Under the pieces are notes generated by a model. It worked only from the letters and a program-made list of their open reading frames with translations. It made no database searches and was not told where the DNA came from. Of a stretch of 64,000 nt of DNA, positions 1 through 7,784 are shown piece by piece. A program made the position numbers and the translations under genes. The stretch is from Streptomyces sp. NBC_00273 (GTDB lineage: Bacteria > Actinomycetota > Actinomycetes > Streptomycetales > Streptomycetaceae). Each line of letters begins with the position of its first letter. Position 1 is the stretch's first letter. The stretch is taken from positions 2,728,001 to 2,792,000 of the forward strand of contig NZ_CP108067.1 in NCBI RefSeq assembly GCF_036178145.1, written 5' to 3'.

Positions 1-721
1 GCGACTCCAGCACTTCCACCAGGGAGGCCGCCAGCACCTGGCCTCCGCCCTCGGGGTAGTAGGCACCGCGGACGTAGTGGTCGGTGACCGTCGCGTGCAT
101 CGAGACGCTGGCCTGGTCGGGACCCATGCCGTAGTTCGGCGACTGGGCGGCCAGGATGGTCCGTGCCTGCGTGGACAGCCCGCAGTGGTCGAAGAGCTCG
201 GACAGGTTGCGGCGTCCCCACTTCACCGTGGTCGGCGTACGGGCCACGAGCTCGGTGATCGTCAGGTCGTCCGCCGACAGGAGCGCCGACCGCATCTCCT
301 CACCCAGGGCGGCACAGGTGTCGATGAACCGGTCGATGCCCTCGGCGTCCCCGGGCAGGGCCTCTTTCAGCCTCTGCCGGTACTGCGGCCAGCCGGCCGG
401 CATGTCCATCGTGACGCCGGGAGTGACGATCCGGTCGAATCCGGTTCGGTCCATCTCCCGGTAGGTGACCCGGTCCTTGAGGCCGAGCCCGGCGAAGATC
501 GCGGGCAGGACCCCGTCGGGTCCGCAGTCGCCGAGGTAGTGCACGCCGACGTCGAACTCGTAGGCCCGACGACGCCGGAAGACGTGGCTGTTGCCGCCGG
601 CGACGTCGTGCTGTTCCACCACCAGTACCCGGCGCCCGCCCGTTGCCAGATAGGCCGCACACACCAGCCCGCCCAGTCCCGAGCCGACCACAATGGCATC
701 CCACTCATCCCGAGCCGACAT
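1..721 (-). CDS. Phytoene desaturase-like FAD-dependent oxidoreductase (C-terminus off the window)
   Basis: The first 240 residues read MSARDEWDAIVVGSGLGGLV, a dinucleotide-binding GxGxxG fold at the extreme N-terminus. VVEQHDVAGGNSHVF follows at about residues 40-55, and a GVHYLGD segment after it, as in phytoene desaturase/CrtI and retinol-saturase relatives. The reading frame is open to base 1, so the C-terminal half lies outside the window. The gene is oriented like the PKS operon but sits about 145 bp beyond the last DsrE gene. By analogy with cinnamoyl-producing type II PKS clusters, it could oxidise (aromatise) a cyclised polyene. That role is inference; the family is clear. It could instead be a carotenoid desaturase. 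Confidence 0.8.
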   Translation of the reverse strand, partial: MSARDEWDAIVVGSGLGGLVCAAYLATGGRRVLVVEQHDVAGGNSHVFRRRRAYEFDVGVHYLGDCGPDGVLPAIFAGLGLKDRVTYREMDRTGFDRIVTPGVTMDMPAGWPQYRQRLKEALPGDAEGIDRFIDTCAALGEEMRSALLSADDLTITELVARTPTTVKWGRRNLSELFDHCGLSTQARTILAAQSPNYGMGPDQASVSMHATVTDHYVRGAYYPEGGGQVLAASLVEVLES

Positions 722-866
722 ACCAGCAATTCCGCCTTTCCAGTGATCCACCCCGCGCGAGTGCGCGAGGAGTACGGTCCGAAGACAAAGGGGCCGTGCT
801 GACACCGTGCCGGCCCGTACCCCTCGCGATGGATACGCATGACCGGAAGGTGCCAGCGCTGTCCGC

Positions 867-1265
867 CTACAGGTAGAAGACGGCGCGGTAGCCGGACCAC
901 CGCAGGGCCATCGACCCGGCCGCGGCCCTGTGCACGCCCGCCAGGAGGCTCTCTTCGCCGCTCAATCCATGGAGCCTCAGGTCCGGTTCCTCGGCCCACA
1001 CTCCGACGCCGGAGTCGAGCAGGACGCGCAGGCCCTGCCGCGGCTCGCTCAAAGTGGTGAGGTCGCGGTCCCCCAGGCGCAGGTGCGGGGTCCGGCCCGC
1101 ACGGGCCGCGTACGTGACCGCCGACCCGCGCAGCAGGACGTCCAGTCCGCCGAGGTGACGGTGGAAGAGGAAGGCGCAGTACAGCTCGTCGGAGAACTGG
1201 GTCTCCACAGCGCCTCGATAGCCGCGTTCGATGATCGCGAGCGCCCGCTGGGACCCGGCGGCCAT
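867..1265 (-). CDS. DsrE/DsrH-like small protein
   Basis: This 132-aa protein starts at an ATG that overlaps the stop of the upstream DsrE gene (TGATG). It begins MAAGSQRALAIIERGYRGAV and contains DELYCAFLFHRHLGGLDVLL and a C-terminal hydrophobic patch RWSGYRAVFYL. It is the third small protein of the DsrE/Tus type in a row, so it was probably translated as part of a three-gene set. Members of that superfamily pass persulfide sulfur between cysteines or bind small ligands. One Cys is visible (LYCAF). The family assignment is weaker here than for its two neighbours and rests partly on context. Confidence 0.55.
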   Translation of the reverse strand: MAAGSQRALAIIERGYRGAVETQFSDELYCAFLFHRHLGGLDVLLRGSAVTYAARAGRTPHLRLGDRDLTTLSEPRQGLRVLLDSGVGVWAEEPDLRLHGLSGEESLLAGVHRAAAGSMALRWSGYRAVFYL

Positions 1266-1672
1266 CACATCACTCCCAGGTACAAGGTCTTGCCCGCCGC
1301 TGCGACGTGCTCCGCGAACTTGGTCGGCGCGCGCAACGGGACTTCGGGGATGTGGGCGACGGCGCCCCGGTCGTCGCTGCAGAAGCGGCAGGCGTACCAG
1401 TGGAACCGTCCGGGGAAGGCGCGGAGCATCTCCTGGATGACCGTGACCGTCGAGGGGTACTCCGTGGACCACGCCGCCAGGTTGCGCGGTTTGCTGTCCC
1501 CGAGGCCCTGTTGCGTCAGCATGGTCGCGTATCCGCAGGCCCAGACGTGGACCTTCGCACCGCTCTCGAGCAGGGACTGGGAGAGCCGCAGGGCGCTGGT
1601 GACGATGTCGCTCTCGTAGGGGGAGCCCATCAGCGTCATCAGTACGTCCGCGGCCGGGACCTTCGTCGCCAT
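1265..1672 (-). CDS. DsrE-family protein
   Basis: This 135-aa protein begins MATKVPAADVLMTLMGSPYE and continues with a Rossmann-like TSALRLSQSLLESGAKVHVW and the Cys-bearing ACGYA, then FHWYACRFCSDDRG near residue 95. The layout (beta strand, helix, Cys on a loop) is that of DsrE/DsrF/TusD proteins. The two Cys of CRFC could carry persulfide or be redox active. It overlaps the next gene by one base and lies 1 bp beyond the stop of the preceding DsrE gene, so the three are a translationally coupled set. A sulfur-relay role inside a polyketide cluster is inference. Confidence 0.7.
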   Translation of the reverse strand: MATKVPAADVLMTLMGSPYESDIVTSALRLSQSLLESGAKVHVWACGYATMLTQQGLGDSKPRNLAAWSTEYPSTVTVIQEMLRAFPGRFHWYACRFCSDDRGAVAHIPEVPLRAPTKFAEHVAAAGKTLYLGVM

Positions 1673-1673
1673 G

Positions 1674-2030
1674 TCAGTGCCACACCACCCTCACGTCCGG
1701 CTCCAGCACCCAGGCCGCCACCTCCGGCATCTCGACCGGGCTCGCTTCCGGCAGGAGGCCGGACTCGTCGAGTCCGCGCTGGGCGAGCGAGAACCGGTCC
1801 ACCCAGATCTCGCAGCCCGCCGCGGCCGCCGAGGCGGTCTCGCCGAGCGAGCCCGCCACCGCCGCCGAGACGCCGTCCTGGATGAACAGCAGCCGCACGC
1901 GATGGCCGGTACGTGCCAGGTCACGGGCATCGCGCAGGAATCCCGCGCACCCCGGCCCGGACCACGGTCCTTTGGTCTCCACCAGGAGATGGGACGTGGC
2001 CGGGGCGTACTCGCTCTCTTCGTCGCTCAT
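1674..2030 (-). CDS. DsrE-family protein
   Basis: This 118-aa protein starts MSDEESEYAPATSHLLVETK. GPGCAGFLRDARDLARTGHR follows, then the strand VRLLFIQDGV and an AAGCEIWVDRFSL segment, which together match the DsrE/DrsE-like fold. The ATG at 2030 was chosen; an in-frame ATG at 2054 would overlap the upstream DsbA-like gene and is possible. Cysteines occur in GPGCAGF and AAGCEIW. Together with the two downstream genes it forms a DsrEFH-like trio, placed directly after a thioredoxin-fold isomerase. The function in this cluster is not known to me. Confidence 0.65.
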   Translation of the reverse strand: MSDEESEYAPATSHLLVETKGPWSGPGCAGFLRDARDLARTGHRVRLLFIQDGVSAAVAGSLGETASAAAAGCEIWVDRFSLAQRGLDESGLLPEASPVEMPEVAAWVLEPDVRVVWH

Positions 2031-2044
2031 CGCAGACGCCCGCG

Positions 2045-2761
2045 TCAGCCGCATCCGCCGGCGTGCCCGGTGTCGCCCGCGGCAGCGGAGAAGCTGGGCA
2101 GCTCGACGTGGTCCTGCCACCCCTTCTCCACGTCTTCCAGGGGCTGGCCCCGGTGGGCGGCGACGAAGAGCCTGAGCCGGTCGGCGCCCCAGAACTTGTC
2201 CCTGCCGTACACGAAGAACGGAACCCCGAACAGGCCGTCCTGGTAGGAGGAGACCAGGCACTCCACACCCTGCTTGCGCACGTCCGGATCGTCGATGGCG
2301 CCGGCCAGCAGCTCGGGGTCCAGGCCCAGCACGCCGGCGATCTCCGCCATCGTCTCCCGCTTGGTGATGTCCCGACCCTCCTCCCAGCGGGCCCGGTAGG
2401 CGAGGTCGATGAACTCCCGCCCGCGCCCCTCCCGTTCCGCCACGAGGTAGGCCAGGTGGGACACCTCCCAGTTGGGGTCCTTGTCGATGGGCCAGGTCAT
2501 CGCCAGGCCGCGGGCCTTGGAGAGCCGTGCCGTGTCCTGGAGGATGTAGAAGCCCTTCGCCCGGGACATGGCGACGATGGGCAGTTCGACGTCGGCCTCG
2601 TCCAACATCCCCTGAGTGATCTCGTCGGGCTCCCAGAAGGGGATCCACTCGATGGCGTCGGCCACGTCGGCATGGTGTTCGGTCAGATCCCGGTAGGCGA
2701 ACCAGGAGTACGGACTGCGCAGGGAGAAGTACCAACGCGGCTGCTTCTTCTTCTTGGCCAT
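2045..2761 (-). CDS. DsbA-family / 2-hydroxychromene-2-carboxylate isomerase-like protein
   Basis: This 238-aa protein opens with a lysine-rich tail and then PRWYFSLRSPYSWFAYRD, the N-terminal motif of GST-kappa/HCCA isomerases. In those enzymes a Ser (SPYS) replaces the DsbA CxxC. It ends in a YQDGLFGVPFFVYGRDKFWG segment, the usual cis-Pro region (GVP). HCCA isomerases catalyse cis/trans isomerisation with glutathione, and relatives occur in cinnamoyl-type polyene clusters, where they may set a cis double bond before ring closure. That role is inference from the neighbours (KR, two DHs, KS pairs, desaturase). A small C-terminal tail ends GGCG. Confidence 0.78.
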   Translation of the reverse strand: MAKKKKQPRWYFSLRSPYSWFAYRDLTEHHADVADAIEWIPFWEPDEITQGMLDEADVELPIVAMSRAKGFYILQDTARLSKARGLAMTWPIDKDPNWEVSHLAYLVAEREGRGREFIDLAYRARWEEGRDITKRETMAEIAGVLGLDPELLAGAIDDPDVRKQGVECLVSSYQDGLFGVPFFVYGRDKFWGADRLRLFVAAHRGQPLEDVEKGWQDHVELPSFSAAAGDTGHAGGCG

Positions 2762-2806
2762 GAGGAGAACCCCGACTCGTAGCAGGAGGGTGGGAAAGGG
2801 CGAGGG

Positions 2807-3556
2807 CTAGATGATGATTCCGCCGTCGATCTGGAGCACGGCGCCGGTGATGTAGGAGGCGCGGTCGGACGCGAGGTACGAGACCAGGTCGGCGACCTCC
2901 TCGGCACGGCCGAGGCGCCTGAGCGGAATCGACTGCATGGCCTGCTTCTTGACCTTCTCGCTGAGGTCGGCCGTCATGTCGGTCTCGATGAACCCCGGTG
3001 CCACGACATTGGCCCGGATGCCGTACCGGCCGACCTCCTTGGCCAGCGAGCGGGAGAACCCGATGATCCCCGCTTTGGACGCCGCATAGTTGGTCTGGGT
3101 GGCGTTCCCGTACACACCGGCCACGGAAGAGATGTTCACGATGGAACCCGACTTCCGCTTCATCATCTCGAAGATCACCGACCGGCACACATGGAAGACG
3201 CCGCTCAGGTTCACGTCGATGACCTGGTGCCAGTCGTCGTCGGGCATCATCAGCAGGGCGTTGTCCTTGGTGATGCCGGCCGAGGTCACCGCGACGTCGA
3301 TCGGGCCCAGCTCGTTCTCCGTCTCGGCTACGAAGCTGCGCACCGAACCACCGTCGGAGACGTCGGCCCGTACGGCCCGGGCCTTGACGCCCAGCGCCGC
3401 GATCGCCTGCGCCAGTTCCTTCGCCGCCTGCTCGTTGGACTGGTAGCAGAAGCCCACGTGGAAGCCGTCCTGGGCCAGCCGAAGGGCGGTCGCCCGTCCG
3501 ATGCCCCGGGACCCGCCGCTGATCAGGGCCACCTTGGATGCGCTGTTGTCGGTCAC
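2807..3556 (-). CDS. FabG-type 3-oxoacyl-ACP reductase (type II PKS ketoreductase)
   Basis: This 249-aa short-chain dehydrogenase has the cofactor motif GGSRGIG at residues 14-20. The catalytic Ser143, Tyr157 and Lys161 lie in NISSVAG...NYAASKAG, and the C-terminus is GAVLQIDGGIII. The GTG at 3556 was chosen because it overlaps the upstream dehydratase stop (GTGA) and gives the standard FabG length. It would reduce the beta-keto group after each extension, using NADPH. With two dehydratases next door, it supplies the reducing loop that turns a poly-beta-ketone chain into a conjugated polyene. It is the only ketoreductase visible in the cluster. Confidence 0.9.
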   Translation of the reverse strand: MTDNSASKVALISGGSRGIGRATALRLAQDGFHVGFCYQSNEQAAKELAQAIAALGVKARAVRADVSDGGSVRSFVAETENELGPIDVAVTSAGITKDNALLMMPDDDWHQVIDVNLSGVFHVCRSVIFEMMKRKSGSIVNISSVAGVYGNATQTNYAASKAGIIGFSRSLAKEVGRYGIRANVVAPGFIETDMTADLSEKVKKQAMQSIPLRRLGRAEEVADLVSYLASDRASYITGAVLQIDGGIII

Positions 3557-4041
3557 GCTCGTTGTTCCTCCCTCGGCCGGAGCTGCTCGCCCGGCCGAAA
3601 TGCCATCACCATGCGCGAGAACGTCATGGCCACCTGCCCGTCCACGAGGCTCTCGCCATCGAAGACGACGGTGTCGGTCAGTGCGCGGAAGACCCGTACC
3701 CGGTGCTCCAGGACGTCTCCGGGGTAGACGGCCCGGAGGAACTCCACACCGGACATGGCACCGGCCAGCATCACCTGGCCGCCGAGGTCCCCCTCGGGCG
3801 AGCCGGCGTGCACGGCGAGCAGTCCCGCGGCCTGGCCCCAGGACTCGACCAGCAGGGTCTGCGGATAGGCGAACTCCTCCTCGCCGGCGTCGTCCCCGAG
3901 GTGCTGGTACCACGGCTCGTTGCACGTGATCGCCTTGACCGCCCGCAGGCTTTCGCCCGGTACCAGCTCCAGCACCCGGTCCACGAGGAGCATGGGGTAC
4001 CGGTGGGGCAGCATCCGCTTGATCTCCGCAGCGTTCATCAC
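3553..4041 (-). CDS. FabZ-like hotdog dehydratase with altered active-site loop
   Basis: The 162-aa protein has the FabZ N-terminal signature IKRMLPHRYPMLLVDRV. The usual GHFPGxPxxPG loop is replaced by QHLGDDAGEEEFAYP. His47 and Glu66 (LLVESWGQ) can still be aligned to the catalytic pair of FabZ. It overlaps the neighbouring dehydratase by 4 bp, and the two could form a heterodimer, as dehydratases of highly reducing type II PKSs are known to do. It would remove water from the 3-hydroxyacyl-ACP. Two Met codons (MM) are possible starts; the first was used. Confidence 0.8.
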   Translation of the reverse strand: MMNAAEIKRMLPHRYPMLLVDRVLELVPGESLRAVKAITCNEPWYQHLGDDAGEEEFAYPQTLLVESWGQAAGLLAVHAGSPEGDLGGQVMLAGAMSGVEFLRAVYPGDVLEHRVRVFRALTDTVVFDGESLVDGQVAMTFSRMVMAFRPGEQLRPREEQRA

Positions 4042-4445
4042 CCGTCTCCTCCGGCTCGGTAGCGCAGGCGGACCTTCGCGGCCGTCCCGCGGGCGGTGGA
4101 CGCCTCACCGGTCGCGCTCCAGCCGTCCTCCCGGGGCTTCCACCGGAGTTCGACCGTGAGCGTGTCACCGGGGAAGACGGCTCCGACGAAGCGCGCGGAC
4201 TCCAGGGCGGCCAGGCTCAGTCCGGCCGCCGGAGCCGTGGCGCGCGCAGCCCGGTGGACGCATTCGACGACGCACACGCCGGGGAAGATCGGAAAGTCCG
4301 GGTAGTGCCCTGCGAACACCGGCTCCTCGGCTTCGACCAGCGTCTCGGCACTCGACCGCAGCTCACCGTCCCCGCCGTCGGCCCGCGCGGGCCGGAGCAC
4401 CCGGATCACCGCGCGGACCGGACTGTTGTGGTGGAGCAGCGTCAC
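4038..4445 (-). CDS. FabZ-like hotdog dehydratase, second subunit
   Basis: This 135-aa single hotdog protein carries the complete FabZ active-site signature FAGHYPDFPIFPGVCVVE, with His47 and Glu61 as the predicted acid/base pair. It lacks the N-terminal LPHRxP motif that its partner has, so the two genes divide the canonical FabZ motifs between them. The GTG start overlaps the ACP stop (GTGA) and its own stop overlaps the next start (ATGA), indicating coupled synthesis. A role as catalytic partner of the other dehydratase in polyene formation is inference from this complementarity. Confidence 0.8.
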   Translation of the reverse strand: MTLLHHNSPVRAVIRVLRPARADGGDGELRSSAETLVEAEEPVFAGHYPDFPIFPGVCVVECVHRAARATAPAAGLSLAALESARFVGAVFPGDTLTVELRWKPREDGWSATGEASTARGTAAKVRLRYRAGGDG

Positions 4446-4717
4446 GACGCCAGCAGCTTCTGGGCCAGCAGGCCGTGCGCACGCCGGAGGGTGACGACGT
4501 CCCGCAGCTCTCCCTCGGAGAACTTGACGCCGTACTTCTTCTCCAGCACGACGACGACTTCGAGGGCCATCAGCGAATCCACCTCGAGGTCTTCCATGAA
4601 ATGGGCGTCATCGGCCAGTTGTTGGGCGTCGATGTCGAGGATCTCGGCGACGGTGGTGCGCAGTTCCTCCTTGTCCAGGGTTCCTCTGGAGACGTGCTCG
4701 AGCTCGGAGACGGACAT
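4442..4717 (-). CDS. Acyl carrier protein
   Basis: This is a 91-aa ACP. The phosphopantetheine attachment site is Ser48 in DLEVDSLMALE, followed by the acidic helix VVVLEKKYGVKFSE. It is preceded by a GAAAGG ribosome-binding site and overlaps the dehydratase gene downstream. It would be loaded by the PPTase encoded at 15511-16308. The extended first 20 residues (SVSELEHVSRGTLDKEELRT) are charged and not part of the ACP core. It is one of two ACPs in the cluster; which one carries the growing polyene cannot be told from sequence alone. Confidence 0.92.
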   Translation of the reverse strand: MSVSELEHVSRGTLDKEELRTTVAEILDIDAQQLADDAHFMEDLEVDSLMALEVVVVLEKKYGVKFSEGELRDVVTLRRAHGLLAQKLLAS

Positions 4718-4788
4718 GGCAGATCCTTTCGTGGGAACAGCTCGTGGGAGGGGCCGACGGCGGACGGTGGCCGAGGGCGGTGACGGGT

Positions 4789-5889
4789 TCAGCGCAGGCG
4801 CAGGAGCGCGCAGGCCAGCACACCGTCCCGGTCGACGGAGGTGACCGCCGCGAGACGCCCCGCGGCCCGGGAGTCGTCCTGGGCCGCGGTCAGTACGGAC
4901 ACCATCTGGAAGGCGGCGGTGGCCGCGGCGGTGTCGCCGATCTGGGTCGGGCTGGGTACGTACCGCGGGCTCAGGCCGCCGAAGACGCTCTCCAGCCCTT
5001 CCCGCTCCTGCTCGCCCGCGGTGCCCGGCGCGTTCGAAGGGGACACCGCCCATACGTCCGACCGGTCCGCCCCCGCCCGGCGCAGCGCCCGGGTCACGCA
5101 CGCGGCCAGCGACTGCGCCACGCCCGTCGGGCCCACGATGCCCGGCTCGACGGTCACGACCTCGGCCAGCCCCTCGCCCTCCGCGACGGAGTCCGCCGGC
5201 CGGAGCCGCAGTACGGCGCACCCCTCACCGAGGACCGTGCCCGCCTCGTCCTCGGAACGGGTGTGCCAGTCCAGCCAGGAACGGGACGAGGAGTACTCCT
5301 CCACCGCACCGCACAGCACGGTCCGCGCCCGGCCCGATGCCAGCAGCCGCCGTGCGTAGTTGAGCGCCAGCAGGCCCGAGGCACGCCCTGCCGCGACCGT
5401 GGTGTTCGGGCCCTTCAGCCCGTACCAGATGGCGCACTGGCCCGCCGCGCAGTTCATGATGGCGTTGGGGATGTGCGAGGGGTCGATGTAGAAGGGCTTC
5501 TCGTGGACGAGGGTGTCCCGAGTGATGTTCATCATGCTCTCGGCACTGCCGGTCGTCGTGCCGATGACGAGGCCTACGTCCTCACCGCTCTCGACGGCAC
5601 CGTCGTCGGCCGCGTCCGAGATCAGTTCGCGCACGGTGGTGACGGCCAAGCCGGTCACCCGGTCCATGGACCGGGTGCCCTTGCGGCCCAGCACGTCCTT
5701 GATGACGAACCCCGGCACCAGGCAGACCCGTTCGTCGGGTCCCGTCCATGCGGCGGAATCCGGTGCCGCCGCCGTCGGCCGCCCCGACCGGGCGCCCTCG
5801 ACGAAGGCCTCGCGGCCGATGCCGAACGGCGACACCGCCGACCAACCGGTGATCACCGGACCGCGCACCGCGGTCACCCCCCTGCTCAC
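4789..5889 (-). CDS. Ketosynthase-like protein lacking the catalytic triad
   Basis: This 366-aa protein has the thiolase/KS fold (VITGWSAVSPFGIG, GLVIGTTTGSAESMM, VLGEGCAVLRLR). The nucleophile motif reads TVAAGRASG, with Arg169 where Cys is expected. The HGTGT loop has become SPSNAPGTAG and the GHTxGA motif GDTAAAT. It therefore cannot condense. It is best read as a chain-length-factor or structural partner, possibly for one of the two intact KSs encoded at 8734-11135. It lies upstream of the ACP/DH genes with a 70-bp gap. It diverges strongly from the classical CLF Gln motif, so its family placement is uncertain. Confidence 0.75.
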   Translation of the reverse strand: MSRGVTAVRGPVITGWSAVSPFGIGREAFVEGARSGRPTAAAPDSAAWTGPDERVCLVPGFVIKDVLGRKGTRSMDRVTGLAVTTVRELISDAADDGAVESGEDVGLVIGTTTGSAESMMNITRDTLVHEKPFYIDPSHIPNAIMNCAAGQCAIWYGLKGPNTTVAAGRASGLLALNYARRLLASGRARTVLCGAVEEYSSSRSWLDWHTRSEDEAGTVLGEGCAVLRLRPADSVAEGEGLAEVVTVEPGIVGPTGVAQSLAACVTRALRRAGADRSDVWAVSPSNAPGTAGEQEREGLESVFGGLSPRYVPSPTQIGDTAAATAAFQMVSVLTAAQDDSRAAGRLAAVTSVDRDGVLACALLRLR

Positions 5890-5925
5890 AGCCGAACCTC
5901 CGACGTCTCGTGGTGCACCGGCCGG

Positions 5926-6927
5926 TCAGGCCGCGGGCTCGGTCTCGTTGTTGAAGGCGCGCAGGACACGGTCGTCAAAGGTGACCAGGCGGCCTTCGCG
6001 CCCGTTCTCGACCACTCCGTACGCGTGGGTGATCGAACCCGTGGCGGTCTGCACCAGCCGTCCGTCACGCACCACGTAGCAGTCCAGCCGGGAGGTGTAG
6101 AGGAGGTTCTTGAAGACGTCGTCCACGGTGTAGACGACGTAGAGGTCCTCCTCCAGCAACGCCTCGTCGAGCAGCGTCACCTGGGAGTGGGTCACCGCGG
6201 GGATCCAGTTCGTCTCGGCCAGCAGCTTGCGGATCGAGATGCCGCGGGCGTCCACGAAGCGGTGCTTGGCCTCCTCCATGAGCCGCAGGTAGCCGGACAT
6301 CTGGAGCCGGTCGAAGAAGTGCACGAAGGGGTAGGGGATGCGGAACTTCCAGCCGTAGGCGTTCTCGCCGGCCAGCAGCTGGTCCAGCACCGGGTCCGAG
6401 TCGGTGGATCCGCCGGAAACCAGGGCATCGCCCAGGACGGGCACGGCCGCGCCGGGCTCGGCGCCGCCGATGGCCGCGACCACGAAGGGCTCGAGCCCCT
6501 CGGGGACGGGCAGCCTGCGCAGCATCCGCGTGTCGTTCTCGTCGTACCGCAGTACGGCACGGACCTTCGAGGTCACGGCCTTCTTGTGCGCTCCGTCGCG
6601 CTCCACGATGATCACGACCTTGAACGACAGCTCCTGGGCGCCGTCCTTGGTCACCGGCGTGACCTCGATCGACGCCTGGTCGTCGACCACCAGCGCGGTC
6701 TGCAGGCGGGAGTCGATGTGCGTGATGTCGAAGCCGAGGCCGTTCTCTTCGTAGAGGCGCCCCACCGGCAGGCCGCTACGCCGGAAGTGCTCGATGACGG
6801 CCTTCTCGACCAGGTAGTTGACGTGCTTGAAGCCGATGATGGTCCCGATGTTGGCACCTTCGTAGCCGGGCGTGAGGACTACGTTGGTCGACTCGTTGAG
6901 CAGCTTCTTCGCCGCGGTTCCGGGCAT
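5926..6927 (-). CDS. Double-hotdog thioesterase-like protein
   Basis: The 333-aa protein contains two hotdog halves. The first (residues about 15-130) has GFKHVNYLVEKAVIEHFRRS. The second (about 190-320) has PYPFVHFFDRLQMSGYLRLM and ends in a beta-rich EEDLYVVYTVDD. Such arrangements are seen in acyl-CoA/acyl-ACP thioesterases and in hotdog dehydratases. The ATG overlaps the upstream hydrolase stop (TAATG), and an AGGAG site lies inside that gene. A role in releasing or isomerising the polyketide chain is plausible but not shown by any diagnostic residue I can name. Confidence 0.7.
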   Translation of the reverse strand: MPGTAAKKLLNESTNVVLTPGYEGANIGTIIGFKHVNYLVEKAVIEHFRRSGLPVGRLYEENGLGFDITHIDSRLQTALVVDDQASIEVTPVTKDGAQELSFKVVIIVERDGAHKKAVTSKVRAVLRYDENDTRMLRRLPVPEGLEPFVVAAIGGAEPGAAVPVLGDALVSGGSTDSDPVLDQLLAGENAYGWKFRIPYPFVHFFDRLQMSGYLRLMEEAKHRFVDARGISIRKLLAETNWIPAVTHSQVTLLDEALLEEDLYVVYTVDDVFKNLLYTSRLDCYVVRDGRLVQTATGSITHAYGVVENGREGRLVTFDDRVLRAFNNETEPAA

Positions 6928-7784
6928 TACATACTCCTAGAGATGAATTCGTCCAACAAGGCGGAGAACAGCCGCGGGTCCTCGGCCATGGGGTAGTGGC
7001 CCTGCCCCGGAATCACGCGCAGTTCGGCATCGGGGAGGTCCGTGGCCAGCGTCGCGCTCTCCTCGGCGGCGAAGTCCTCGCTCCCGGTGACGACCAGGCA
7101 GGGCACCTTGATCAGGTCGGTGCGCAGCCAAGGGGTGCGCAGGTAGGTCTGGAAGAACTTCAGCCAGCCGTGCGGTCCGACGCGTTCGCACACGCGCCTC
7201 GCCATCTGTCGGCGGAGTTCGGGGTCGATCGGACGCCCCGGTCTGCTCCGGATGCCCTCCTCCATGAGGTGGAGGAACTTCTGTTGCAGTCCGGCGGCCA
7301 CGTCCCATTCGAAATCACCGGCGAGGCGCCGGTAGAAGGGCGAGACCAGGACGATGCCGCGGATCCCGTACTGCCCGATCGGGTCGGCGCCCCGTGCGGC
7401 CTGTCCGCTGAGGTGTTCCAGGAGCAGGTTGGCGGAGAAGGAATGGGCGATCACCAGCTGTGCTCCGCCGGGCACCTGGCCCAGGGCGGCGGGGATGCCT
7501 TCGGTGTCGTGTTCCTGCTGCCCCCATCGGGCGACGAACTCGGCGCGCCACGGCAGCTCGGCGGTCCAGGCCTCGAGTCCCGCGGGAGCGTTCTCCCACA
7601 AGCCGTCCCACACCGTGCCGCTGCCGGCCAGACCGTGCAGCAGCAACCCGCGCAGGGTGGGGCCCCCATCAGCCGGGCGGTACCGGACGTACAGGGGGCT
7701 CGGCGCTCCGGCCGGCGCTCCCGCGCTCCCGGCCCGCGCACGCTGGTCCGCGCGCGCCGCCGATGGCGCTGGGAGTACGTTCAC
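6927..7784 (-). CDS. Alpha/beta-hydrolase
   Basis: The 285-aa protein has an alpha/beta-hydrolase core: LRGLLLHGLAGSGTVWDGLW (oxyanion region), nucleophile Ser115 in VIAHSFSANL, a late acid in VVTGSEDFAA and the catalytic His in GQGHYPMAE. The first 30 residues are Ala/Pro-rich and probably disordered. Its position between KS-like genes and a hotdog thioesterase suggests off-loading, hydrolysis or transfer of the polyketide. Overlaps on both sides show co-translation. The substrate is unknown. Confidence 0.8.
   Translation of the reverse strand: MNVLPAPSAARADQRARAGSAGAPAGAPSPLYVRYRPADGGPTLRGLLLHGLAGSGTVWDGLWENAPAGLEAWTAELPWRAEFVARWGQQEHDTEGIPAALGQVPGGAQLVIAHSFSANLLLEHLSGQAARGADPIGQYGIRGIVLVSPFYRRLAGDFEWDVAAGLQQKFLHLMEEGIRSRPGRPIDPELRRQMARRVCERVGPHGWLKFFQTYLRTPWLRTDLIKVPCLVVTGSEDFAAEESATLATDLPDAELRVIPGQGHYPMAEDPRLFSALLDEFISRSM

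Noticed and set aside
1674..3188. A long minus-strand open frame (504 codons) spanning several genes
   Set aside because: Only its last 118 codons look like a protein; the rest is an Arg/Pro-rich out-of-frame reading of the isomerase and ketoreductase genes.
4744..6996. 750-codon plus-strand open frame opposite the KS-like and hotdog genes
   Set aside because: It is an antisense reading of well-supported minus-strand genes, with no domain and unusual composition.
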